A stretch of 64,000 nucleotides of DNA from Allomyces macrogynus ATCC 38327 (taxonomy: Eukaryota; Blastocladiomycota; Blastocladiomycetes; Blastocladiales; Blastocladiaceae): the NCBI GenBank assembly GCA_000151295.1, contig GG745351.1, positions 830,283 through 894,282 on the forward strand, written 5' to 3'. This document shows, one piece after another, positions 10,828-20,699 of the stretch. The first letter of the stretch is position 1. Every line of letters begins with the position of its first letter. The position numbers and the translations under genes are program-made. The notes beneath the pieces were generated by a model. That model had not been told where the DNA came from and did no database searches. It saw nothing but the letters and a program-made list of their open reading frames with translations.

Positions 10828-11609
10828 CGAGTCGACAGACGCACCCGCGGCGGGGGGTTCAGGGCGGGTTGGGCGGCGGGCGGCGCGGGCGGGACGGTGC
10901 AGAGGGAGGACAAGAGAGAGAGGAGGACAACTAGCGAGGGAGGATGTGAAGTGGGATGGAGTTAATGGATGGGGTCGAAAAAAAGTACTTGGCGGTCGAA
11001 AACGGCGCCGTCACGGCCATGGTCAACAACCACGCTGAAAGGTCGGAGGACGCGGACCAGATGCACTTGCCGAGACGGCATGCTCTGCGCACAGACAGCG
11101 GCGACCAGGATGCTCGAGAGCACGTACGCGGCGGCAGGCAAGTCGGTCGGTCCGGTGTCGTCGGCGAGTCGGAGTCCAGGAAAATAATGGCGCCCACGGG
11201 CCGGCTCGGCGCTGGGTCGTGGGGCGTTGAAGCAGGAGGTTACGAGGGGCGGATGCGTGAAGTTGCAGGCACTGGATCAAGTTGCAGTCGACTTTGCGGG
11301 AGCGGCAAACGAAGGGCCAACATGGCGACGACGAAAAAAGCGCTGGAGCCAGAGTCCTTTGGGTGACTGCGAGAGAAGTGACCCAGCGCAGTGGCCAAGT
11401 CGGCCAGCGGCCAGCAAACCGCGAGCACGACCGCTTGAGCTCGCTTTTGCGGGCAGTTTCGCCAAGTTTACTGAAGAAAAACCACGGCGCACGACGCGCA
11501 ACGACTTGGCCGTGGCTCCACGTGCCAACGCGAGTGCCGCCGATTTGGCTGATTTCCACCAGGCACGACCAGAAAAATTACACACAGACCAGACTGTCCA
11601 TTTCAACTG
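10828..11609. other. Intergenic region upstream of BRE1
   Basis: About 780 bases lie between the BRE1 start and the 3' end of the UBAP1-like gene (same strand). Open frames here do not resemble known proteins. A purine-rich stretch at 10895-10935 lies upstream of BRE1. No RNA gene or repeat was recognised. Confidence 0.5.
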
Positions 11610-13100
11610 TCACACGCCGAGCGCCTGCAACGCGCGGTTCTCGTTGAACCCGTGCACGAGGAGCGCCGTCGCCACATTGTCGGCGGGGAACCCCATCTCG
11701 CGGAGCCGGGCAAATGACTGCAGGTACCGCGAGTAAACGTCCCAGTTGTGCCGCGCCGCGTCGACCGTTTGTCCGGCCACGAGCAGGTCGTTGCGCGTGC
11801 ACCCGCTGGCCGCCAGATCCGGGTAGAGCAGGCAAAAGTCGGTGATCTACGCGACATTGAGGGAAAACGATGAGTTGGACCGGCGGTGCCACGTCACGGC
11901 ACGACAAACGTGTGCTGTACCTTCTTGACGTTGTCACGGAACAGGGCAATCGCGATTTCGACGCCTTCTTGAGCAAACCCCATGTCCATCATCTTGTCAA
12001 AGACGGCCTAGCACCATCACACGCATCAGATCACTCCAGCTGAACCCAAACGCAGGGTTGAGCAAAACCCGTGACGTACCCGAAACTCGGGCCCAACGTA
12101 TCGCGGCACCGGCTTACTATGTCCCGGCGGCGGTGGCGGCGGCTTGTTTGGCCGCCGGTTCGGTGGACTGCCCGCGGAACTGCCCGAGCACTGCACGGGC
12201 TGCGCGAGCGGCGACGGTGCGACGCGCGGGCCGCTGCCGTACGGCGACTCGCCATTGTACGACGCGCGCATGGGCGGTCGCGGCGGGACGGGCGGGCCCA
12301 CGATCGCTGGAGGGACCGCGTACGGCATGCTTGGACTGCCCATGTACGGCTGCTGCTGTTGTTGCGATTGCAGAATCGGCGGCAGCGCGCGCCCCGCCGT
12401 CGTCAGGGGTTGCGGTGTCGGCATCGTATACGAGAAGGGTTGCTGCTGGTACGGATTCGGCGGGACGGGTGCGGGCATTGGAGGCGGAGGGACAGCGGCA
12501 GCAGTGGCCGCGGTGGGCAGCGACGACATGGACGCCGACGACATGACGTGCTGCAACTGGTGCCAGTCGTCGTTGCCGTTGGCCGGTCCGTTCGACGCGG
12601 CGGCCGCGTCCCATGGGTCGGGCGGCGACGCCGTCTCAAACTCGGAAAAGTCGAAGGGTACGGTCGGTGGGGTCGGTCGGCCCGCCGCCGGGCGGGGGGG
12701 TCGGACGGGGTCGGCGAAATGGCGATGCCGTGGACGGCTGAAGTCGTGCCCAGATGAGCCGGGTGAGTGCGGCTTCGGGCGTTTGCGGGCGAGCTTCGAG
12801 GACGCGTTGCACGCGGTCGGCATGTGCGCGGCGCTCCTGCTCGAGATCCTGCTCGCGCTGCGCGTACTTGGCGACGAGCGCAGCCTCATACTGCGTGTCG
12901 ACTTCGAGCGGCTCGAGGTCGCGCACGACAAAGAGCTCTTGCGGGATCATGTACTAGTATCGCAGGTACGGGCGTCAGCTCGTACTTGGCATGGCATCGG
13001 ACCGCTGGGCAACGGCGGGCCGTACGCGCTTGGGCAGGATCGCGGCAGGGTTGACGGCAATGGAGATGGGTACGGGGAAGGCATAGTTGCGCGTGGCCAT
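11610..13100 (-). CDS. UBAP1: UBAP1-like ESCRT-I subunit with SOUBA (UBA) domain
   Basis: Proposed exons are 13100-12986, 12937-12080, 12007-11921 and 11846-11610. The N-terminus [18 protein letters not shown] and the following [10 protein letters not shown] with a charged helix resemble the UBAP1 UMA region. A long Pro/Gln/Gly-rich linker follows. Exon 3 encodes a UBA helix set ([13 protein letters not shown]). Exon 4 gives [15 protein letters not shown] and then [20 protein letters not shown]. This closely follows the overlapping UBA solenoid (SOUBA) that ends animal UBAP1. UBAP1 is an ESCRT-I subunit that sorts ubiquitinated cargo at endosomes. The linker changes frame near a run of seven G (12694-12700, + strand), probably an indel or missed intron. 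The family match is clear; one-to-one orthology is inferred. Confidence 0.72.
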
Positions 13101-13518
13101 GGTCAGAATCGGGTCGGGTTGCGACTGGGTCCTGGGCGATGTACTTGGTTGGCGGGCTGAAGGGTTGAAGCTGCTCTATACTGTCGAAATCGAGGTGCAA
13201 TGGAGGGCGCAAAGCCTGTCGAGCGGAATGCCGCAAGTCAAGTGCCGCCGCGGCCCGCCGTTGTCGTTGTCGTCGCTGTCCGCGTCGGCTGCTGGCGCGT
13301 CGTCGAGTCGCGTCCGTGATGTCGGTCGTGGCGATGGGGGGCGCTTAGACAGACAGCCGACGCCTGCAATCGCGCTCACGTGGCTTTTCTCCACCGCAAC
13401 ATCGTTTGAATTTGCTCGACATCGTCGATCCAGCCGCGGCCCAACCGAATTCGACAGCCCACGCCAACCTGTCCAGCCTGCAACTGCCCGCAACCGGTTC
13501 TCGACCTGCTGCAGCACC
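13101..13518. promoter_or_regulatory. Divergent intergenic region (UBAP1-like / PMS2)
   Basis: About 420 bases lie between two divergent start codons and must hold both promoters and 5' leaders. No individual motif is assigned. Confidence 0.4.
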
Positions 13519-16132
13519 ATGTCCACCCCGGCGCGAAAAGCCATCGCGCGCATCGACCACGACTCGGTCCTGCGCATCTGCGCCAACCAGGTCGTCACCG
13601 ACCTGGCCACGGCCATCAAGGAACTCGTCGAGAACGCGCTCGATGCGGGCGCCACGACCATCGGTGCGCGCCACGCGACCGCCGCTATGCTTGCCATTTT
13701 CGGCGGTTGACCGTGCGACCACACCTTGGCAGACGTGCGCATCCGCCAGCACGGCCTCGGCGGCATCGAAGTTGCCGACAACGGCTCCGGCATCGAACCG
13801 GCCGACTACGCGACGCTCGCGACCAAATCGGCCACGTCCAAGCTGCGCAGCTTCGAGGACCTCGACCACGTCACCGCCGCGTCGTTTGGATTCCGCGGCG
13901 AGGCACTCGCGTCGCTCTGCGCGCTCGGCAAAGTATCAGTCGTGACGTGCACCGCCGCGCAGTCGCCGCGCGGGACCAAGCTCACGTATGACACGGCTGG
14001 CACCCTGGCCTCGCAGCAGCCCGTGGCCGCGCGGCAGGGCACGACCGTGACCGTGACCAACTTGTTTGAGGCCGTGCCCGTGCGGCACGCCGAGTTTATG
14101 CGCAATGCCAAGCGCGAGTACGCCAAGGCGCTCGCGATGCTGCACCAGTACGCGGTCGCGTGCACGCTGGCGCGGATCACATTCGCGCATGTCACAACCA
14201 AGGGCGCGTCGTATGTGACCTTTGGACTCACGCGTGGAGTGGACTTGGTTCTTGGATCTAATACAACTGCCGTTGGCTCTTTAGCGAGTCCAAGCAAATC
14301 GTGTTTGCGACCAAACCGGCTGTACCGGATCGGCTGAAATCATTGACCGATAATTTGACCAGCATCGCCGGCGGTGCCGTTTGCAAGCACCTGCAGCCGG
14401 TCGCGTTCGAGTCGACGGCCACAAGTGTCGCCATCACGGGCGTCTTGACGCTGGGACCAGGGCGGTCGGGGACCGACTTTCAGTTCATTTTCCTGAACGG
14501 GCGGCCGGTGGATCTACCAAAGGTGCCCCTGCAGTGCTTTTCTGATCATCGCATTGCTTGTGTCGCGCTTATACTTGGCTACCCTAGCTTTCGCGCGCCA
14601 TCAATGCCGGATACCGCGAGCTCTACCCGTCAGGCAACCCCATCTTTGCGCTGAACTTGACCGTCATGCCCGGCGACTTTGATGTGAACGTGACACCCGA
14701 CAAGCGGTACCGTTATCAGCTCTTCATGATCGCTGGCAAACATCTTCACTCACGTCCGGCTCTGGCTTCTAGTACGGTGATGCTTGTCAACGAAGCCAAA
14801 GTGCTCGAAGAATTCCGCGTACGTGAGCCCTTCCCCACGCGCACCCAACCCACCGCTAGCGCTAGCTCACATCTCTCCCTTCAGACGTACCTGCAGGACT
14901 TCTACGCGCCGACCAGCACCACGTTCGACGCACCGTCGCTCACGCAGTCGACACTCTGGGGCTCGCAGCCGCTCGAGCGCGCGAGCTCGACGCCCGCGAC
15001 CCCCGCCGCCGTTTCGTCCCCCACGCCGTCGCAGCTACCCGCACTCCGATCAGCCAGTTTTTCGGGTTCGGCGGCGTCACGGGACCCTGTCCCGACATCC
15101 ACGTCGCTGCGGCTCAAGCGGCGCATCGACGCACTGACGAGTACCCCGGCGCCATCACCGCCACCGCGCAAGCAGCCGCGCGTCGACTCCGACTCCACCG
15201 TTCCCGACCCCGCCGCGCTCCCGCTCGACTCTACCTGCGACCACGCCGACGGCACCTGCACCTGCGCCACCCTCCCTGACGAATCCAGTTTCCCCGTCGA
15301 CGACCGCACGCGGCGGATCCACAAGGCCGACTTTTCCGCGATGCAGATCCTCGGGCAATTCAATCTCGGGTTCATTCTCGTGCGCCACGGGCCCAGCGAC
15401 CTCTACATTGTCGACCAGCACGCCGCTGACGAGAAATACAACTACGAGCGGTACTTAGCCGAACCGCCCAGCGTTCAACCGCTCGTGTGCGCGGTCGATT
15501 TGCGCGCCCGGCTCGCTGCGAGCGAGGTGGGATTGGTCGCCCAAGTGCGCGAAACGGTGGTCCGGAGCGCCGGGTTTGTCGTGGACGAGGAGATGAAGTT
15601 GACGGCGGTGCCGACGGTCCGGCAAGGTGTCCAAGGGGATGGGGTGCCCCTTGGGGTGGGGGAACTGGTCACGGTCGTGCATCGTGCAGTGGAGGGTGGC
15701 GAAGAGGTCGGGGTTGCTGCATGCGAGAAGGTGCGCGCGATGTGCGCGTCGCGCGCGTGTCGGTCAAGTATCATGATTGGGATGCCGCTCGAGAGGACGA
15801 GGATGGTGAAAGTGGTGCGGAATTTGGCGATGATGGAGCATCCGTGGGTACGTTTTGGTTGGGCGGAGAGGGTGGGGAGGGGATTCGAGGACTGACACGA
15901 TGTGATGGTGATGTAGAATTGCCCGCATGGCCGGCCGACGATGCGGTTCCTGTTTGATATGCGCGATCTCGAGACGATTCCGGCGTTTGACGGGTGCCTG
16001 GACGGGGAGGATGGCGCTGGCGAGGTGGAGGAGGATGCAGCGGTGGCGGTGGAGCCGCGGCGCGTCGTGCGGCCGAGCCGGCGTTTGCAGTGGAAGGGAA
16101 CACTGTTCTCGAGCGTGCGACAGGACGCGTAG
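13519..16132 (+). CDS. PMS2: DNA mismatch repair endonuclease PMS2 (yeast Pms1), MutL-alpha subunit
   Basis: There are seven exons: 13519-13663, 13733-14210, 14285-14522, 14588-14706, 14773-14818, 14885-15847 and 15917-16132; all junctions keep frame. The GHKL ATPase head shows [29 protein letters not shown] and [11 protein letters not shown]. The transducer domain ends [11 protein letters not shown], then VTPDKRTVML. After a Ser/Pro-rich linker, the C-terminal endonuclease domain has QFNLGFI, the metal motif [22 protein letters not shown], and finally [11 protein letters not shown]. The intact DQHA(x)2E(x)4E and C-P-H-G-R-P motifs indicate a working Mn/Zn-dependent nicking site, as in PMS2 rather than MLH1. 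It would pair with MLH1 in the nucleus. The acidic tail after CPHGRP (about 60 residues) is longer than usual. Confidence 0.93.
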
Positions 16133-16578
16133 CGATCTGGTGTTTAATTTAAATCGTTTTTCCAGCCATAAGGGATGATGAGGGATGGAGTTTGGCCAGG
16201 AACGCACTTCGATTCTGGTGCGGGGCGGTGGAGCTGAGGCCACGGCGATTATTCGTCACCTGACCGCGTTGGATGATTGTAACAACCATGATATTGGTGC
16301 GCTCCTGTTGCGGACCTTGATCGCTCGTTCGCTGGCCCGCTCTCGCTGGCCCGCTCTCGCTCTCGCGCGCAAGCATCGTCACCAACAACGCCGTCGTCGA
16401 CCCCATAAACGCCGCCTTTGCACACTCTCTTCCCCGCCGCCAACTTGCCGCACACGAACCGCCACCCCCGCTCCTCATCTGATCCGATGCGCCCGTGACA
16501 TCCGCGGCCCAACCCGCCCCCAAACTTTCCACCACTTCCCACGCGCCCTCACGCGCGACCCGCGCACCGACGACGAGA
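16133..16578. other. Intergenic region
   Basis: This separates PMS2 from the next + strand gene. An upstream in-frame ATG at 16495 could extend the next gene by 28 residues. Nothing else was recognised. Confidence 0.4.
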
Positions 16579-18257
16579 ATGCCGGCCGCCGAAGAGCGCG
16601 ATTCGTACGACGACGACGGCGCGTCGGGCGACTACGACGACAACGGCTACGGCGCGGCAAGTTCGTGGCAGGACGTGCTCGACGACGGGACCGAGGCCGT
16701 CGGGTCGCGCGAGTACATCACCGAGATTGATCTGGCCCTCGCTGGGTCGGGGTCCGGCAGCAGCCTCGACGCGCGGGCCGATGCGATTGCCGATGTGGTA
16801 CGCGACGCGCCAACGGTCTTCTCACGCTGATCAGGATCACTGACAGCATCTCCTCTCTCCGCCCAGATCCGCGCCGGCCGAGTGCACCCGCTCCCCACCG
16901 CCAACTCGACGTCCGGTCCCCCTGGCGTCACGACCCCGCCCGATTCGGGGCTCCCGCAATCCCCGTCGCAAACGCCCTCCACGACCTCGACCGACCGCGC
17001 GTTCGGGCACCTCCTCCTTTCCGCGCTCGACTATTCCTCCGCGCCGCCACCTCCCTGGCACATGCCGCGGCACGCGTCGGTCCCATGGCACGCGCCACCT
17101 TCTACCTGGCGCGCACGCGCCGCGACCGCCGACACTCCCAGCAGTCCGTCGACCTCAACTGGCGGCTCGTTCGCGTCGCTCGCGCGCGACCTCGACCAGC
17201 TGTCGCGCGCGTGGCGCGCCTCTCGCACCGCGGGCGCGGGGCTCGATTCCCGCTCCTCGTCCGGGTCGGACCTGGCGATTGATCCGGTCACGGGCCGCAT
17301 CGATATTGCGTGAANNNNNNNNNNNNNNNNNNNNNNNNNNNNNNNNNNNNNNNNNNNNNNNNNNNNNNNNNNNNNNNNNNNNNNNNNNNNNNNNNNNNNN
17401 NNNNNNNNNNNNNNCGCTCCTCGTCCGGGTCGGACCTGGCGATTGATCCGGACAAGGGGCGCATCGATATTGCGTCCCGCGTGATGCCGGCGACGCCGCA
17501 TTTGCGCGCGCATGCGGTCCCGAGCCCGCCGCCGCTGCGCGTCCGCCGCGGGCTCAGGCGGTCGGAGACATCCGGGTCGATGTGCTCGGAAACGTCGTCG
17601 ATCCCGGACGGCCGGCGGTCGCGCGCGGGCATGCTTGCGGCCGCGCGCGTCATGTCGGCCGGGTCGAATTCGATTTCGACGAGCGCGACGTCGTCGTCGG
17701 CGAGTCTCTCGATCAGCCTCCCTGGGCTAGCGCAGGTGCCGGCGGCGGTGCCGGCGGAGGGGATGGGGATCGCCGAGCAGTGGATCGCGGCCTGGGCGGG
17801 GTTGCCGGCAGCGCACGTGCGCCGCGAACGGTTCCGGCTGCTCGGGTGCCGGCCCGGCGCGGTTGGCGAGGAGGATGAGGTGGGGGCTCATGCGCGCCAT
17901 GTGCTCGCGAGTGCCGGGGCAAGCGGCCGGCGCAGTGGCGCGCGGCCACGGCGGGTGGAGAGGGGTGTTGCCGGACGGCGCGCCGGGATGCGCGCGGTGG
18001 AGTCAAGTGTGAGGTGCATGTGCGCGGCGGGATGGCGACGGCCGCAGGCGGGCTGGTGTGATGGTGGGTGGAGAAGATGTGGGGTGGGGACTGGATGGAG
18101 GATGAGGGATATGAATAGACTGGAGGGACGTTGGGCGGTAGATGCAAGTATTTATTCTCTGATGATGGATCGCGCGCGCCGGGCATATCGACGTGAGCGA
18201 GCAAGATCAAGCAATAACAAAATCAAGAGGGGCAGGGGAATGGAATGCGATCGGTGA
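16579..18257 (+). CDS. Unidentified Ser/Pro-rich protein, interrupted by assembly gap
   Basis: Exon 1 (16579-16797, or from ATG 16495) is acidic with Tyr/Asp/Gly repeats and then SSWQDVLDDG and EYITEIDLALAGSG. An intron (GTACGC donor, CCAG acceptor at 16865-16866) leads to exon 2 from 16867 (IRAGRVHPLP). This exon is rich in Ser, Pro and Thr and contains ALDYSSAPPPPWHMPRHASV. It runs into a 100-N gap. The frame resumes at 17415 with the same peptide (SSSGSDLAIDP) and continues through Ser-rich sequence to AEQWIAAWAGLP; beyond about 17880 coding character fades. The apparent TGA at 17311-17313 lies at a contig end and is probably not a real stop. No domain is recognised; low-complexity content suggests a regulatory or scaffold protein. 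The 3' end is uncertain. Confidence 0.5.
17315..17414. other. Assembly gap (100 N) with overlapping flanks
   Basis: Exactly 100 N. The 61 bases before it (17251-17311) match the 61 bases after it (17415-17475) with about three mismatches. The two contig ends therefore probably overlap, and the gap may contain no missing sequence. Confidence 0.95.
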
Positions 18258-18305
18258 CCAAAAAACGATGATGTCCGGGCCAAAACCACAAAACCGGATC
18301 AGCTC

Positions 18306-19718
18306 TCACGCCGACGCGCCCGCTCGCGCGCGCGGCGTCCCGCTCCCTCCCGCCGTCGCCGCCCCCTCGGCAGGCTTTCCCGCGCGGTACTCGGCGTATC
18401 GAATCACGCCATTCCGCACCGCGATATACGCCGCACCGACGCTCCCAATCGCCTTCCCGCCGACCCCCGCCGTCCACTCGTCGGTCGTGAGCGGCACGAT
18501 CCAGTCGTCGCCCCACGCGCGCAACGTATGGAACGCGGCGCGAGTTCCCGCGGCCGTCTGGTACCGCTTGGTCATGAAGTTGGCGTAGACGAGCGGAGCC
18601 AGAACGAGCTGCTGCATGAGCAGGACTTGGATGACGACGTAGACCGGGGTCACAAGCACTTCCCAGTAGGCGGCGAACGCGAGCGCGCGCGGTTGGATGG
18701 CCGCGGTCACGTTGGCTTGCCGGTCGAGAAGGCGCTGGACAAACGCGGGCAGGGCTGCAGGGCCGCCCGGCCACAGGGTTGGAACGAGGACCGACCGGTA
18801 GTAGGTGAGCGCGTGGAAGAGCGAGTACATGAAGTAAGGCAGCAGGACGGCTGTTGAAAAGGGGGTCAGTTTCGCGGTATCGATCAAGATGGAGCAAAGC
18901 AATAACGTACGCGTGCACGGCGCGCCCGAGACCATGAAAAACAGGGCAAGCCAGACGTAATGCGCGTTCATGTCTGCCGCGAGGGCACGGACCGTCGCGC
19001 GGAATCCGCGCTTGCGGTACTGCGGCTGGTGCTGGCGATACATGACGACCAGGTACGAGACGAGCGCACCCGCAAGCCCGATGATGAACATGGGCTTGTT
19101 GCCCTTGAGCAGAAGATGCAACAGGAACCCGACCACCGTCAGGACGTGGCCGCAGTACCACGCGAATTGCGGCTTCCTCATCGTCAGCGAGATTCGCACA
19201 AAGTACCCGCCGAGCCGGTGGTACCAGAGCTCGGGAGCCGGTGGCGGTGGCGGGGACTGGTCGGCAGCAGCATCGGCGGCGGGAGCAGTCGTAGTCGTGG
19301 TCGTGGCGACTGCGGGGAGCGCGTCGCTTGGGGACGGTGGAGTCGGCGGGCAAGTGGAGCATTCGGACGACGATTCGGCGGCGCGCGCGACGGCGCCCGG
19401 GACCACAACGACGGGATCGCGCCAGCTCGACACGCGCGGCTTGACGTGCGCGAGCCGTGACTTGTAGGTGGGCTCGGTGGACGGTGGACGCGCAACGGCA
19501 GGTGCTGGCGCGGGAGCTGGCGCGGCGCTCTTCGAGCTGGATCGCCTCGACGGCTTGGCGGAACCGGCAGCAGCAGCGGTGGTCGCCTTCTTCGAAGTTG
19601 AGGGAGCAGATTTGCGCGTGTAGATTTTGGTCGTGGTCGTTTCCACGGTCACAGCGGCGGTGCGCGGGCGGCCGGTGCGCGTGGCCGCGGTGGTGGTGCT
19701 CGAGCTGGCGCCGGTCAT
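18306..19718 (-). CDS. TMEM33/Pom33-family ER and nuclear-envelope membrane protein
   Basis: Proposed exons are 19718-18911 and 18850-18306. The intron has donor GTACGT, branch CTGAC and acceptor CAG, and keeps phase 1. The start is set at MTGASSS; the frame stays open to 20108 but that extension has no protein character. Residues 1-150 are a Ser/Thr/Pro/Ala-rich soluble tail. A conserved membrane part follows with WYHRLGGYFVRISLTMRK, FAWYCGHVLTVVGFLLHLLL and FIIGLAGALVSYLVVMY. After the intron come LLPYFMYSLFHALTYYRSVL and further hydrophobic segments. The layout fits the TMEM33/Tts1/Pom33 family, which shapes ER tubules and helps nuclear pore distribution. The long N-terminal tail is unusual for the family. 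The assignment is by membrane pattern and motifs. Confidence 0.68.
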   Translation of the reverse strand: MTGASSSTTTAATRTGRPRTAAVTVETTTTKIYTRKSAPSTSKKATTAAAAGSAKPSRRSSSKSAAPAPAPAPAVARPPSTEPTYKSRLAHVKPRVSSWRDPVVVVPGAVARAAESSSECSTCPPTPPSPSDALPAVATTTTTTAPAADAAADQSPPPPPAPELWYHRLGGYFVRISLTMRKPQFAWYCGHVLTVVGFLLHLLLKGNKPMFIIGLAGALVSYLVVMYRQHQPQYRKRGFRATVRALAADMNAHYVWLALFFMVSGAPCTRTLLLCSILIDTAKLTPFSTAVLLPYFMYSLFHALTYYRSVLVPTLWPGGPAALPAFVQRLLDRQANVTAAIQPRALAFAAYWEVLVTPVYVVIQVLLMQQLVLAPLVYANFMTKRYQTAAGTRAAFHTLRAWGDDWIVPLTTDEWTAGVGGKAIGSVGAAYIAVRNGVIRYAEYRAGKPAEGAATAGGSGTPRARAGASA

Positions 19719-20699
19719 GATGCGCGCGGGCGTCGGCACTTGCGCTGTCAGTGACGAGACGAGCGGCATGCCGGCGTGGATGATGCGGTGAAGTCTTGAC
19801 GGCGAGCAGGCGCCTCGCAAGGGTGGACGAGCAAACGGCGTGAGCGGGGTGGAATCGCGGAGGAGCGGCGACCGACGTGGAGTGGCCGTCTGACCCCACG
19901 AGTGGAGCTGGCGCGATCGAGTGAGCGACGTCGCGCTGGCGCGTGGGAACGGCGCCCCAGCAGCACGCCCTGCGGACACGGCGGTGCAGACCGTGCGGTG
20001 GGAAGACGGAAGCGCGAGACGCGTCGCGGCTGGTGTGTGCGGGGCATGATCGCTGCATGTGGGCGGAGCAGTCCCCGAAGCAGAGCCGAGACGCCTCGGC
20101 AGCGTCATGTGGCGGCGACATGCGTGGCATCTGTGCGCTCATCGGCACGCCCGGCGGGCGCGAACACGCGCTGCAGCAAAGCAGAACGGCCGGCGACCGC
20201 AGCGACGCGACTGACCGCGCGACTTGCCGCGCAACGTGGACGACTCGACGGCAGCCATCGCGACCGGCAGCCATCGCGACCGGCAGCTTCCTCATGTAAC
20301 GCGCGCCGTTGGCCGTGCCGCTTGCTGCAATCTGCTCGCTGCCGCCTGCTCGACGACGACGCCCGACCTGACCCAGACCCTGCTCGGCACCCAGCACCAC
20401 CGACACCAAACGACCGCTCTCGCTCGCTCCCCGGCGAACCCAACCATGGCTACGCCCTCGTCCTCGCCGCCGCTCGTTAACGGCGAGCTGGCTCATGTGC
20501 CTGCCTCGGTCCGGTCTGCGCCCGTGCCCTCCGCTCACGACGGTATGGCGCGCCCGATCCCGTCGCCGCATCGCCATCGCTACAGGACGCTGACCCTCCC
20601 CGCGCCGTACCAGCGCATGATCAATCCGACCGCCCCTCGAGCGTCAAGACGGCCTGGTCCGCATGGACCGGGTGGTCGGGCTTTGGCAACGGCACCACC
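19719..20699. other. Divergent intergenic region (TMEM33-like / PPP1R21)
   Basis: Nearly 1 kb between the two starts. A frame on the minus strand stays open to 20577 because of high GC, without motifs. An ATG at 20445 (+) opens a frame of low-complexity sequence that stops before the PPP1R21 start. No repeat or RNA gene was seen. Confidence 0.45.

Noticed and set aside
18306..20108. Long N-terminal extension of the TMEM33-like protein from an ATG at 20108
   Set aside because: The extra residues are low-complexity Ala/Arg/Ser/Pro with no order and would occupy the divergent promoter; the ATG at 19718 is preferred.
18223..20577. A 784-residue open frame on the minus strand
   Set aside because: It is in another frame than the TMEM33-like gene and mirrors it; no ordered domains.
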